From assembly GCF_042666655.1 (NCBI RefSeq), contig NZ_JBHTDE010000005.1, positions 276,039 through 340,038 of the forward strand: a stretch of 64,000 nucleotides of DNA, given 5' to 3'. Shown piece by piece: positions 11,794-20,849 of the stretch. Position 1 is the first letter of the stretch. Each line of letters opens with the position of its first letter. The position numbers were made by a program, and so were the translations under genes. The notes below the pieces were generated by a model. It was not told where the DNA came from. It saw only the letters and a list, made by a program, of their open reading frames with translations, and searched no databases. Source of the stretch: Paracraurococcus sp042666655 (GTDB lineage Bacteria > Pseudomonadota > Alphaproteobacteria > Acetobacterales > Acetobacteraceae).

Positions 11794-14652
11794 ATGAGCG
11801 ACCAGAACGACCAGGACGCGGGCAAGAGCAGGCTGAGCCTCAGGCCGGCCGGCGGTCGCCTCGAGCTGGGCAAGACGGTGGACGCGGGCAGCGTCCGCCA
11901 GAGCTTCAGCCATGGGCGCAGCAAGACCGTGCAGGTCGAGGTTGTGAAGAAGCGGACGGTGACGCCGACGGCGCCGCGCCAGGCGGCCGGCCCGGCAGCG
12001 CCGGTGCCGTCCGGCGGCGGCCCGCGCGCCGCCAATCCGGCGCGTCCCAGCGGCCCGCAGGCCCGCGGGCCGGCGCCCGCCGGCAACCGGCCGCTGACCC
12101 CGGCCGAGCTGGCCGTGCGCCAGCGCGTGCTGGAGGAGCAGCGCCGGGTCGAGGCGCAGCGCCAGCGCGAGGAGCGGGAGCGCCAGGCGCTCATGGTCCG
12201 TTCCGCCGCCGAGGAAGCGCGCCGCCGCGAGGAAGAGGACCGGCGCGAGGCCGAGGAGGCCGAGCGCCGTGCCGCCGAGGATGCGATCCGCGCCCGGGTC
12301 GAGGCCGCGGATGCCGCGCGCCACGCCGCCGAGGATGCGCGGGAAGCGGCCGCGGACGACGAGGAGCCGGCGGCCCCGGCCCCGGTCCAGCCGGCGCAGC
12401 CGGTGGCGGCCCAGGCCGCCGCGACCCCGGCCCAGCAGCCTGCCGCGCCGCAGCCGGTGCGTCCCATGGCACCGCCGCTGCGCAGCGGCCGCCCTGGCCC
12501 GGTGCCGGTCGGCCCCGGCGCCCAGCGCCCGCGGCCGGCAGCGCCCGGCCCGGCCCCGGCTGCCGCCGCGGCCCCCGCTGCCGCGCCCGGTGCGACGCCG
12601 GCCGCCGCGGCGGCGAAGCTTTCGCTGCGCGCCCGCACCGCCGAGGAGGAGGACGAGGCGCGCCGCGCCGCCGCCCGCCGCCCCGGCACCACGGCGACGC
12701 CGGCCAAGAAGCCGGTGCTGACCACCGTCAAGAAGGTCGGCCCGGACCGCCGCGGCGGCAACCGCGTCGACGTCCAGGCGGCGATCGAAGGCGACGACGA
12801 GCGCAGCCGCTCGATCGCCTCGCTGCGGCGGGCGCGGGAACGCGACCGGCGGCAGCAGGAGCTCGCCCGGCTGCGGTCGGGGGCCGAGCGCGTCGTGCGC
12901 GACGTCATCATCCCGGAGGCGATCACCGTCCAGGAGCTCGCCAACCGCATGGCCGCGCGCGGCGGCGAGGTGGTGAAGTCGCTGATGCGCATGGGCGTGA
13001 TGGCGACGCTGACGCAGACCATCGATGCCGACACCGCCCAGCTGGTGGTCGAGGAATTCGGCCACCGCATCCGCCGCGTGGCGGATTCGGACGTCGAGCA
13101 GGGCATCGAGGGCGTCGCCGACATCGACACCGACCTGCAGACCCGCCCGCCGGTCGTCACCATCATGGGCCATGTCGACCACGGCAAGACCAGCCTGCTG
13201 GACGCGCTGCGGAAGGCCGACGTGGCGGCGCACGAGGCGGGTGGCATCACCCAGCATATCGGCGCCTACCAGGTGCAGATCCCGGACGGGTCGCGGGTGA
13301 CCTTCATCGACACCCCGGGCCACGCCGCCTTCACGGCGATGCGGTCGCGCGGTGCGCAGGTCACCGACATGGTCGTGCTGGTCGTGGCGGCGGATGACGG
13401 CGTGATGCCGCAGACCATCGAGGCGATCAACCACGCCAAGGCGGCCGGCGTGCCGCTCATCGTCGCGGTCAACAAGATCGACAAGGAAGGCGTCCGGCCC
13501 GAGCGCGTGAAGCAGGAGCTCCTGCAGCACGAGATCGTGGTCGAGAGCCTCGGTGGCGACACCATGGAGATCGAGGTCTCGGCGACCAAGAAGCTCAACC
13601 TCGACAAGCTGCTGGAGGCGATCTCCCTGCAGGCCGAGGTGCTGGACCTGAAGGCCAATCCGGGCCGTGCGGCGGAAGGCACCGTGATCGAGAGCAAGCT
13701 CGACCGCGGCCGCGGCCCCGTCGCCACCGTGCTGGTCCAGAAGGGCACGCTGAAGGCCGGCGACATCGTCGTGGCCGGCGCCGAATGGGGCCGGGTCCGG
13801 GCGATGCTCGACGACAAGGGCCGCCAGGTGAAGGTGGCCGGGCCGTCGCTGCCGGTCGAGATCCTCGGCCTGTCGGGCGTCCCCTCCGCCGGCGAGAATT
13901 TCGTCGCCGTGGCGGATGAGAACCAGGCGCGCGAGATCTCCGAGTTCCGCCAACGCAGGCTGCGCGACAAGGCCTCGGCCTCCGCCGTCGCCGGCCGCGG
14001 CACGCTGGCCGACATGCTGGCCCGCATCCAGGCCGGCGTGCAGAAGGAAGTGACGGTCGTCGTCAAGGCCGACGTGCAGGGCTCGGCCGAGGCGATCGGC
14101 GTGACGCTCGGCAAGCTGGGCAACGACGAGGTGAAGGTCAGGGTGCTGCACAGCGCCGTCGGCCAGATCACCGAGAGCGACATCCAGCTGGCCAAGGCGT
14201 CCAACGCCGTGGTCGTCGCCTTCAACGTCCGTGCCACCACCCAGGCGCGGGAGATGGCGCAGCGCGACGGCGTCGATATTCGCTACTACTCGATCATCTA
14301 CGAGGTGTCGGACGACATCGAGAAGATGTTCAAGTCGAAGCTGGCGCCCGTGGCCCGGGAGAACTTCCTCGGCTACGCCCAGATCCTGCAGGTCTTCGAG
14401 GTCAAGAAGATCGGCAACGTGGCCGGTTGCCGCGTGACCGAGGGCGTGGTGAAGCGCGGCGCCGGCGTGCGGCTGCTGCGCGACGGCGTGGTGATCCACC
14501 AGGGCGAGCTGTCGACCCTGCGGCGGTTCAAGGACGACGTGAAGGAAGTGGCCAACGGCTACGAATGCGGCATGTCCTTCGCCAACTATAACGACATCCG
14601 GGTCGACGACCAGATCGAGTGCTACGAGACCGAGATGGTGACGCCCTACTGA
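11794..14652 (+). CDS. infB: Translation initiation factor IF-2
   Basis: GTPase that places initiator tRNA on the 30S subunit and promotes subunit joining. The 952-residue protein has a long Ala/Pro/Arg/Glu-rich N-terminus (to about 390) and the IF2_N motif region (PEAITVQELANRMAARGGEV). The G domain begins with GHVDHGKT at residues 459-466, followed by DTPGHAAF and NKID. Domains II, III and the fMet-tRNA-binding C2 domain complete it. I chose ATG 11794 (MSDQNDQDAGKSRLSLR), a typical alphaproteobacterial N-terminus; in-frame starts at 11677 and 11761 would add unconserved residues. Length is typical for the alphaproteobacterial form. Confidence 0.96.
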   Translation: MSDQNDQDAGKSRLSLRPAGGRLELGKTVDAGSVRQSFSHGRSKTVQVEVVKKRTVTPTAPRQAAGPAAPVPSGGGPRAANPARPSGPQARGPAPAGNRPLTPAELAVRQRVLEEQRRVEAQRQREERERQALMVRSAAEEARRREEEDRREAEEAERRAAEDAIRARVEAADAARHAAEDAREAAADDEEPAAPAPVQPAQPVAAQAAATPAQQPAAPQPVRPMAPPLRSGRPGPVPVGPGAQRPRPAAPGPAPAAAAAPAAAPGATPAAAAAKLSLRARTAEEEDEARRAAARRPGTTATPAKKPVLTTVKKVGPDRRGGNRVDVQAAIEGDDERSRSIASLRRARERDRRQQELARLRSGAERVVRDVIIPEAITVQELANRMAARGGEVVKSLMRMGVMATLTQTIDADTAQLVVEEFGHRIRRVADSDVEQGIEGVADIDTDLQTRPPVVTIMGHVDHGKTSLLDALRKADVAAHEAGGITQHIGAYQVQIPDGSRVTFIDTPGHAAFTAMRSRGAQVTDMVVLVVAADDGVMPQTIEAINHAKAAGVPLIVAVNKIDKEGVRPERVKQELLQHEIVVESLGGDTMEIEVSATKKLNLDKLLEAISLQAEVLDLKANPGRAAEGTVIESKLDRGRGPVATVLVQKGTLKAGDIVVAGAEWGRVRAMLDDKGRQVKVAGPSLPVEILGLSGVPSAGENFVAVADENQAREISEFRQRRLRDKASASAVAGRGTLADMLARIQAGVQKEVTVVVKADVQGSAEAIGVTLGKLGNDEVKVRVLHSAVGQITESDIQLAKASNAVVVAFNVRATTQAREMAQRDGVDIRYYSIIYEVSDDIEKMFKSKLAPVARENFLGYAQILQVFEVKKIGNVAGCRVTEGVVKRGAGVRLLRDGVVIHQGELSTLRRFKDDVKEVANGYECGMSFANYNDIRVDDQIECYETEMVTPY

Positions 14653-14679
14653 TCGGCGCCACTCTCCGGTAACCGACCG

Positions 14680-14717
14680 GGGCGCGGCGCCGCAGGGCGC
14701 CGCGCCCTTTCTGTTCT
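14680..14717 (+). terminator. Intrinsic terminator between infB and rbfA
   Basis: A perfect 12-bp GC stem (14680-14691 with 14696-14707), GCAG loop, and T-rich tail TTTCTGTTCT. It starts 28 nt after infB and ends about 38 nt before rbfA. It splits the translation cluster into two transcription units or sets a lower level for the downstream genes. Confidence 0.85.
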
Positions 14718-14754
14718 GTACCAGTTGTCTTCTGTGAAAGAGGGTTCGACCCCC

Positions 14755-15171
14755 ATGACCAAGCGCCACGCCGGAGCCGGCGAGGGCCCCTCCCAGCGCC
14801 AGCTGCGCGTCGCCGAGGAAGTGCGGCATGCGCTGTCCGCCGTCCTTGCCCGCGCCGATTTCCGCGACCCCGAGCTCACCGGCGTGCGGGTGACGGTGAC
14901 CGAGGTGCGGGCCTCCCCCGACCTGAAGCACATGACCGCCTTCGTCAGCGGCCTCGGCAAGCCCTTGCCGGAGTCGCAGTTCAAGGCGCTGCGCCGCGTC
15001 GCCCCCTGGCTGCGCGGCCAGGTGGCCAAGTCGGTGCGGCTGCGCGCCGCGCCCGACCTGCATTTCCAGCAGGACACCGCGCTCGACTACGCCATGGAGA
15101 TCGCCCGGGCGCTGAACCAGCCCGAGGTGGCGCGCGACCTCGAGCCGAAGCCGAAGGAAGACGAGGCGTGA
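14755..15171 (+). CDS. rbfA: 30S ribosome-binding factor RbfA
   Basis: Single KH-type protein that binds immature 30S subunits and aids 16S rRNA 5'-end maturation. The 138-residue protein shows SQRQLRVAEEVRHALSAVL at the start, the DPELTGVRVTVTEVRASPDL block and the RAAPDLHFQQDTALDYAM C-terminal signature. ATG 14755 has AGAGGG about 10 nt upstream; an upstream in-frame start at 14725 would lack similarity. It sits after the infB terminator, so it needs its own promoter or read-through. Its stop overlaps the truB GTG start by 4 nt. Confidence 0.95.
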   Translation: MTKRHAGAGEGPSQRQLRVAEEVRHALSAVLARADFRDPELTGVRVTVTEVRASPDLKHMTAFVSGLGKPLPESQFKALRRVAPWLRGQVAKSVRLRAAPDLHFQQDTALDYAMEIARALNQPEVARDLEPKPKEDEA

Positions 15172-16205
15172 GCGAGCATCCCGGCCGATCCGGCGGCAGG
15201 CCGCATGGCGGCAAGTCCCAGGGCGGCAAGCCCGGCGGCCACCACGCCCGCAACCGCCAGCGCAAGCCGAAGGGCCAGCCGATCGACGGCTGGCTGATCA
15301 TCGACAAGCCGACCGGCATGGGCTCGACCGACGTCGTCACCCGGCTGAAGCGGCTGTTCGACGCGCAGAAGGTCGGCCATGGCGGCACGCTCGACCCGCT
15401 GGCCACCGGCGTGCTGCCGATCGCCTTCGGCGCCGCGACCAAGACCGTCCCCTATGTCATGGACGGCACCAAGACCTACCGATTCACGCTCCGCTTCGGC
15501 GACCTGCGCGATACCGACGACAGCGACGGCCGGACCATCGGCACCTCGGATGTCCGGCCGACGGATGCCGAGATCGAGGCGGCGCTGCCGGCTTTCCGCG
15601 GCGACATCATGCAGGTCCCGCCGATCTTCTCCGCCATCAAGGTGGCGGGCGAACGGGCCTACGACCTAGCGCGCGAGGGCCAGGTGGTGGAACTCGCGCC
15701 CCGTCCCGCCCGGGTCGACCGGTTCGAGCTGGAATCCCGCCCCGATGCCGACACGGCGATCTTCACCGTGCAGAGCGGCAAGGGCGTCTACATGCGCTCG
15801 CTCGCCCGCGACCTGGCCAAGGCCTGCGGCACGGTCGGCCATATCGCAGCACTTCGCCGCATGCGGGTCGGCCCGTTCCATGAGGCCACCGCGATTCCGC
15901 TGGACAAGCTCGGCCTGCCGGGCGATACGCCTGCCCCTTCCCCGGACCTCCTGCTTCCCGTTGCGACCGCGCTGGCCGACATCCCGGCGCTGGCCCTGAC
16001 GGAGGCGGAGGCCATGCGGCTCATGCAGGGCCAGGCCATCGGCCTGGTCGAACTCATGGGCCGGATTCCGGACGATGCCGACCCCGCAGGGGGCCTGGTG
16101 CGCGTCATGGCGGGGGGACGGTTCGTCGGGCTCTGCCGCCTCGATTCCGCGCTTCTGGTGCCGGAACGCCTGGTGGCCCAGGAAGGCCCCGCGGCCGTTG
16201 GTTGA
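15168..16205 (+). CDS. truB: tRNA pseudouridine(55) synthase TruB
   Basis: Forms pseudouridine 55 in the T-loop of tRNAs. The 345-residue protein has a basic, Gly/His-rich N-terminal tail (to about 38), then DGWLIIDKPTGMGSTDVV and the catalytic block GGTLDPLATGVLPIAFG with the nucleophilic Asp. The RNA-contact motif KTYRF and a C-terminal PUA-like domain complete it. The start is GTG 15168, which overlaps the rbfA stop (GTGA), so translation is likely coupled. The His/Gly-rich tail is somewhat longer than in E. coli and is of unknown use. Confidence 0.95.
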   Translation: MSEHPGRSGGRPHGGKSQGGKPGGHHARNRQRKPKGQPIDGWLIIDKPTGMGSTDVVTRLKRLFDAQKVGHGGTLDPLATGVLPIAFGAATKTVPYVMDGTKTYRFTLRFGDLRDTDDSDGRTIGTSDVRPTDAEIEAALPAFRGDIMQVPPIFSAIKVAGERAYDLAREGQVVELAPRPARVDRFELESRPDADTAIFTVQSGKGVYMRSLARDLAKACGTVGHIAALRRMRVGPFHEATAIPLDKLGLPGDTPAPSPDLLLPVATALADIPALALTEAEAMRLMQGQAIGLVELMGRIPDDADPAGGLVRVMAGGRFVGLCRLDSALLVPERLVAQEGPAAVG

Positions 16206-16254
16206 AATACGCCGCAGGCCCTGACCGGGCCCGGCCAAGACGGAGAGCAATCCG

Positions 16255-16527
16255 ATGTCGGCAGTATCCCCCGAGCGGCGCCTCGCGCTGATCACCCAGT
16301 ATCAGACCAAGCCCAACGACACCGGCAGCCCGGAAGTGCAGATCGCCCTGCTGTCCGAGCGCATCACCGGCCTCACCGAGCACCTGAAGATCCACCCGAA
16401 GGACTTCCACAGCCGGCGTGGCCTGCTGGTGCTGGTCGGCCAGCGCCGCGGCCTGCTGGACTACCTGAAGAAGAAGGACAACGACCGCTACGCGCGGTTG
16501 ATCGCCAGCCTCGGCCTGCGCCGCTAG
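16255..16527 (+). CDS. rpsO: 30S ribosomal protein S15
   Basis: Primary 16S rRNA-binding protein of the small subunit platform. The 90-residue length and sequence fit the family: the TGSPEVQIALLSERI motif, HLKIHPKDFHSRRGLL, and a C-terminal YLKKKD segment. GGAGAG precedes ATG 16255. It follows truB by 49 nt and precedes pnp, the conserved truB-rpsO-pnp order. In E. coli S15 represses its own translation through a leader pseudoknot; I cannot confirm one in the short leader here. Confidence 0.97.
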   Translation: MSAVSPERRLALITQYQTKPNDTGSPEVQIALLSERITGLTEHLKIHPKDFHSRRGLLVLVGQRRGLLDYLKKKDNDRYARLIASLGLRR

Positions 16528-17060
16528 GGCTTCGAGCCGGCGATTCACGTCCTGCGTGGAGACACGCAGGACGATCGCGGGCCAGCCAGCGGCCGATCCT
16601 GGTGGTCCGGCGGGCGCAGAGCCCGCCGGGCGCCAGAAATACATGGTAATCCGGCGCGACCCGCGCCATATGCTTCGCCCGGAGCCGGTGAGCCGACCTG
16701 TGGTCGGGTTCTGCCGGGCCACCACCGCGCATGCGGCGGGCTGACAGGACAAGCCGCGATCCCCGCCCGGGACGGCGACGGCGTTTCCGGCCACATGGAG
16801 CCCCGGCAACGGGGGCGGTCGCCCCGCAAGGGATGGCTCGCAGTCCATGCAGCCCGAAGCGCCGGGCCAAATCCCCTCGGGGCGCCCTCCAGGGCCTTCG
16901 GCCGAACCCTGCAACCCACCGCGTCGCACCACTCCGGATCGCCTGCAGCCGATTGGCCGCGGGCCACCCGGCCTTGAAGCCAAGCCGTGCCCCCGACGGG
17001 TCCGGCCGGACCGTATGCGCGGGGAAGGCCCCGGCCTGCGGTCCCACGAAGGAACGACGC
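16528..17060 (+). other. 533-nt structured rpsO-pnp intergenic leader
   Basis: No protein-coding gene is supported here. It holds a perfect 11-bp hairpin with GAGA loop at 16548-16573, a 9-bp GC hairpin at 16607-16629 and a short CCGACC-TGT-GGTCGG hairpin near 16694. AAGGA precedes pnp. In E. coli the corresponding region has a terminator and an RNase III stem through which PNPase represses itself. Here the first hairpin, 20 nt after rpsO, is the best candidate for that role. The length is unusual for this gene-dense window. Confidence 0.6.
16548..16573 (+). terminator. Hairpin after rpsO, possible terminator or RNase III site
   Basis: CGTCCTGCGTG pairs perfectly with CACGCAGGACG across a GAGA tetraloop. 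No U-tract follows, so it is more likely an RNA-stability or processing stem than a strong terminator. Confidence 0.5.
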
Positions 17061-19289
17061 ATGTTCGACAACTACTATCGCAAGGACATCTCCTGGGGCG
17101 GCCAGCTCCTGACGCTGGAGACCGGCAAGGTCGCCCGCCAGGCCGATGGCGCCGTCATGGCCCGCCTCGGCGACACCATCGTGCTCTGCACCGTGGTCGG
17201 CGCCCGTTCGGTGAAGCCGGGCCAGGATTTCTTCCCGCTGACCGTGAACTACCAGGAGAAGGCCTTCGCCGCGGGCAAGATCCCCGGCGGCTTCTTCAAG
17301 CGCGAGGGCCGTCCCTCCGAGAACGAGACCCTGGTCTCCCGCCTGATCGACCGTCCCCTGCGCCCGCTGTTCCCGGATGGGTTCCGCAACGAGGTCCAGG
17401 TGATCGCCACCGTGCTGTCGCATGACCTGGAGAACGACCCTGACATGGTGGCGCTGGTCGGCTGCTCCGCCGCCCTGACGCTGTCCGGCATCCCCTTCTT
17501 CGGCCCGGTCGCCAGCGCCCGCGTCGGCTATATCGATGGCCAGTACGTCATCAACCCGACCATGGCGCAGCGCCAGACCAGCAAGCTGGAACTGGTGGTC
17601 GCCGGCACCGCCGAGGGCGTGCTGATGGTGGAGTCCGAGGCGCAGGAGCTGTCCGAGGACGTCATGCTCGGCGCCGTGGAATTCGGCCACAAGGGCTTCC
17701 AGCCGGTCATCCAGGGCATCATCGAGCTCGCCGAGCGCGCCGCCAAGGAGCCCTGGGCGCTGCCCGAGCCCTCCGCCGCCGAGGTCGCGCTCAAGACCCG
17801 CATCACCGAGCTCGGCCGCGACGCCATGGTCGAGGCCTACCGCGAGACCCAGAAGCTGGTCCGCCAGGGCAAGGTGGGCGACGTCAAGAAGTCCGTCCTC
17901 GCCAAGCTGACCGAGGAAGGGCTCGACGCCGGCGCCGCCAAGGGCCTGCTGAAGTCGCTGGAGGCGGATGTCGTCCGCAACAACATCCTCGACACCGGCC
18001 TGCGCATCGACGGCCGCGACACCAAGACGGTGCGCCCGATCGTGGCCGAGGTCGGCATCCTGCCGCGCGCCCATGGCTCCGCCCTGTTCACCCGCGGCGA
18101 GACGCAGGCCTTCTGCGTGGCGACGCTGGGCACCGGCCAGGACGAGCAGATCATCGACGCGCTGCCGGGCGAGTACCGGGAGCACTTCATGCTCCACTAC
18201 AACTTCCCTCCCTACTCGGTGAACGAGACCGGCCGCATGGGCAGCCCGGGCCGGCGTGAGATCGGCCACGGCAAGCTCGCCTGGCGCGCCATCCGGCCGC
18301 TGCTGCCGGCGAAGGACAAGTTCCCCTACACGCTGCGCGTGGTGTCCGAGATCACCGAGTCGAACGGCTCGTCCTCCATGGCCACCGTCTGCGGCACCTC
18401 GCTGTCGCTGATGGATGCGGGCGCGCCGCTGAAGCGCCCCTGCGCCGGCATCGCCATGGGCCTGATCAAGGAAGACCGCGGCTTCGCCGTGCTGTCCGAC
18501 ATCCTCGGCGACGAGGATCACCTGGGCGACATGGACTTCAAGGTGGCCGGGTCCGAGGAGGGCATCACCGCCCTGCAGATGGACATCAAGATCACCTCGA
18601 TCACCTTCGACATCATGCGCCAGGCCCTGGCGCAGGCGAAGGATGGCCGCATCCACATCCTCGGCGAGATGGCCAAGGGCCTGTCCGGCAACCGCGGCGA
18701 CGTGGCGCAGAACGCGCCGCGCATCACCGTCATGTCGGTGCCGAAGGACAAGATCCGCGACGTGATCGGGTCGGGCGGCAAGGTGATCCGCGAGATCTGC
18801 GAGGTCACCGGCTGCAAGGTGGACATCGACGACGACGGCACCATCAAGGTGGCGGCGACCAGCACGGAAGCGGCGCAGAAGGCGATCGACTGGATCCGCG
18901 GCATCGTGGCGGAGCCCGAGGTCGGCGCCATCTACAACGGCAAGGTCGTGAAGACCGCCGATTTCGGCGCCTTCGTGAACTTCCTCGGCGCCAAGGACGG
19001 CCTGGTCCATATCAGCGAGCTGTCGAACGAGCGGGTGAACCGCACCAACGACATCGTCAACATGGGCGACAGCGTGAAGGTGAAGGTCCTCGGCTTCGAT
19101 GACCGCGGCAAGGTGAAGCTGTCGATGCGGGTGGTCGACCAGGCCACCGGCGCCGACATCACCGAGCAGGTCGGCGCCCGCCGGCCGCGCGAGGGCGGCG
19201 AAGGCGGTGGCGAGGATCGTGGCCCGCGGCGCGAGGGGCGCGACCGCGATCGCGGCCCCCGGCGCGAGCGGACCGACGCCGCCGAATAA
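17061..19289 (+). CDS. pnp: Polyribonucleotide nucleotidyltransferase (PNPase)
   Basis: 3'-to-5' phosphorolytic exoribonuclease and degradosome component. The 742-residue protein has two RNase PH-like domains; the second is catalytic (GRREIGHGKLAWRAI and a DGGSPL-like region here reading LMDAGAPLKRP). A KH domain follows (about 560-615, DVIGSGGKVIREI), then an S1 domain (about 625-695, GKVVKTADFGAFVNF). The C-terminal tail is rich in Arg, Gly and Glu. ATG 17061 with AAGGA upstream is the conserved start; the open frame extending further 5' lies in the structured leader. Length is slightly above the E. coli enzyme because of the tail. Confidence 0.97.
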   Translation: MFDNYYRKDISWGGQLLTLETGKVARQADGAVMARLGDTIVLCTVVGARSVKPGQDFFPLTVNYQEKAFAAGKIPGGFFKREGRPSENETLVSRLIDRPLRPLFPDGFRNEVQVIATVLSHDLENDPDMVALVGCSAALTLSGIPFFGPVASARVGYIDGQYVINPTMAQRQTSKLELVVAGTAEGVLMVESEAQELSEDVMLGAVEFGHKGFQPVIQGIIELAERAAKEPWALPEPSAAEVALKTRITELGRDAMVEAYRETQKLVRQGKVGDVKKSVLAKLTEEGLDAGAAKGLLKSLEADVVRNNILDTGLRIDGRDTKTVRPIVAEVGILPRAHGSALFTRGETQAFCVATLGTGQDEQIIDALPGEYREHFMLHYNFPPYSVNETGRMGSPGRREIGHGKLAWRAIRPLLPAKDKFPYTLRVVSEITESNGSSSMATVCGTSLSLMDAGAPLKRPCAGIAMGLIKEDRGFAVLSDILGDEDHLGDMDFKVAGSEEGITALQMDIKITSITFDIMRQALAQAKDGRIHILGEMAKGLSGNRGDVAQNAPRITVMSVPKDKIRDVIGSGGKVIREICEVTGCKVDIDDDGTIKVAATSTEAAQKAIDWIRGIVAEPEVGAIYNGKVVKTADFGAFVNFLGAKDGLVHISELSNERVNRTNDIVNMGDSVKVKVLGFDDRGKVKLSMRVVDQATGADITEQVGARRPREGGEGGGEDRGPRREGRDRDRGPRRERTDAAE

Positions 19290-19302
19290 GGCTCACATGA
19301 TG

Positions 19303-19332
19303 CGGCCGGGGTCCTGCACTGGACCCCGGCCG
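19303..19332 (+). terminator. Hairpin downstream of pnp
   Basis: A perfect 12-bp stem (CGGCCGGGGTCC with GGACCCCGGCCG) and six-base loop TGCACT, 13 nt after the pnp stop. The tail is TCCCAATT rather than poly-T, so termination is likely but may be incomplete. Confidence 0.65.
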
Positions 19333-19372
19333 TCCCAATTGAGAACGTCCAGGGACTGTCGAGGGTAGTGGC

Positions 19373-20773
19373 GTGAAGGCGATCAACGCGATCCGCATGG
19401 GCGGGGTCGAAGTGCTGCCGGTGGTCGAGGGTGGCAAGGGTGTGGCCGTCTCGAACGGCGCCACCTGCGGCGGCTGGGCCTCCGGCGGCGGGGTCGGCAC
19501 CTTCTCCGCCGTCAATGCCGACAGCTACGATGCCGAGGGCAACCTCATCCGGCAGGTCTACCACGGCAAGACCCGGCGCGAGCGGCACGAGGAGCTGGTG
19601 GCCTACGGTATCGCCGGCGGCATCGCCCAGGCACGCGAGGCGCATGAGCGCAGCAACGGCCAGGGCCGCATCCATGCCAATATCCTCTGGGAGATGGGCG
19701 GGGCGGAACGCGTCGCCCGCGGCATCCTGGAAGGCGCCAAGGGGCTGGTGAACGGGATCACCTGCGGTGCCGGCATGCCCTATCGGCTCGCCGACATCGC
19801 CCGCGAGTACAACGTCCACTACTACCCCATCATCTCTTCCGCCCGGGCCTTCGTGGCACTGTGGAAGCGCAGCTACAGCAAGGCGCGCGAGCTGCTGGGC
19901 GGCGTGGTCTACGAGGACCCCTGGCTGGCCGGCGGGCACAACGGCCTGTCCAATTCGGAAGACCCGCTGAAGCCGGAGGATCCCTATCCCCGCGTGCTGA
20001 AGCTGCGGCAGCAGATGCGCGAGCTCGGCCTCGGCGACGTGCCGATCATCATGGCCGGCGGCGTCTGGTGGCTGGAGGAATGGTCCGACTGGATCGACAA
20101 CCCCGAGCTCGGCCCGGTCGCCTTCCAGTTCGGCACGCGGCCGCTGCTGACCCAGGAAAGCCCGATCTCCGAGGCCTGGAAGCAGCGCCTGCTGACGCTC
20201 GGCGCCGGCGACGTGGCCTTGCAGCGCTTCTCGCCGACCGGCTTCTACTCCTCCGCCGTGCGGAACGAGTTCATCGGCGAGCTGGAGGCGCGCAGCGAGC
20301 GCCAGGTCGCCTATACCGCCGAGCCGATCGGCGACCACACCGCGGAATATGCCGTCGGCCCGCGCAAGCGGAAGGTCTGGCTGACGCCGCACGACCTGGA
20401 CCGGGTGCGGAGCTTCGAGGCCGCGGGCTTCGTGGAGGCGATGCGCACGCCCGACAACACGCTGATCTTCGTCACCCGCGACAAGCAGGCCGAGATCGTC
20501 AAGGACCAGGTCGACTGCATGGGCTGCCTTTCGGCCTGCCGGTTCAGCAACTGGTCGCAGCACGAGCCGGACTACGACACCGGCAAGAAGGCCGACCCGC
20601 GGAGCTTCTGCATCCAGAAGACGCTGCAGGACATCGCGCATGACGGCGCGCTGGAGCACAACCTGATGTTCGCCGGGCACAATGCCTACCGGTTCGGATC
20701 GGACCCGTTCTACTCGAACGGCTTCATCCCGACGGCCAAGCAACTGGTCGAGCGGATCCTGACCGGCCGCTGA
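19373..20773 (+). CDS. Nitronate monooxygenase-like FMN protein with C-terminal Cys cluster
   Basis: 466-residue flavoprotein of the 2-nitropropane dioxygenase TIM-barrel family, whose members oxidise nitronates or reduce enoyl groups with FMN. Family features are the N-terminal substrate loop (NGATCGGWASGGGVGTFS), NGITCGAGMP, the phosphate-binding VPIIMAGGVWW and FQFGTRPLLT segments. Unusually, residues 382-413 hold C-x2-C-x3-C-x23-C (CMGCLSACRF...SFC), which could bind a metal or Fe-S cluster. Classical nitronate monooxygenases are about 350 residues and lack this region. Start GTG 19373 has GAGGG upstream. The reaction here is not known. Confidence 0.75.
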   Translation: MKAINAIRMGGVEVLPVVEGGKGVAVSNGATCGGWASGGGVGTFSAVNADSYDAEGNLIRQVYHGKTRRERHEELVAYGIAGGIAQAREAHERSNGQGRIHANILWEMGGAERVARGILEGAKGLVNGITCGAGMPYRLADIAREYNVHYYPIISSARAFVALWKRSYSKARELLGGVVYEDPWLAGGHNGLSNSEDPLKPEDPYPRVLKLRQQMRELGLGDVPIIMAGGVWWLEEWSDWIDNPELGPVAFQFGTRPLLTQESPISEAWKQRLLTLGAGDVALQRFSPTGFYSSAVRNEFIGELEARSERQVAYTAEPIGDHTAEYAVGPRKRKVWLTPHDLDRVRSFEAAGFVEAMRTPDNTLIFVTRDKQAEIVKDQVDCMGCLSACRFSNWSQHEPDYDTGKKADPRSFCIQKTLQDIAHDGALEHNLMFAGHNAYRFGSDPFYSNGFIPTAKQLVERILTGR

Positions 20774-20849
20774 GCAGGCTTGGCCGGGCGCGGGGCAGGC
20801 TCTGGCACCGCGCTTGCAACGACCGCCGCGCAGCAGGAGCGCGGCGGCC

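Noticed and set aside
11611..15063. Open reading frame of about 1150 codons on the minus strand opposite infB
   Set aside because: Shadow frame of a GC-rich gene: the plus strand is clearly IF-2, and the antisense translation is low-complexity His/Arg/Gly/Asp sequence without any family motif.
16731..17060. N-terminal extension of pnp into the upstream open frame
   Set aside because: The open frame continues 110 codons upstream, but the translation is low-complexity and lies in the structured leader; the conserved PNPase N-terminus starts at 17061.
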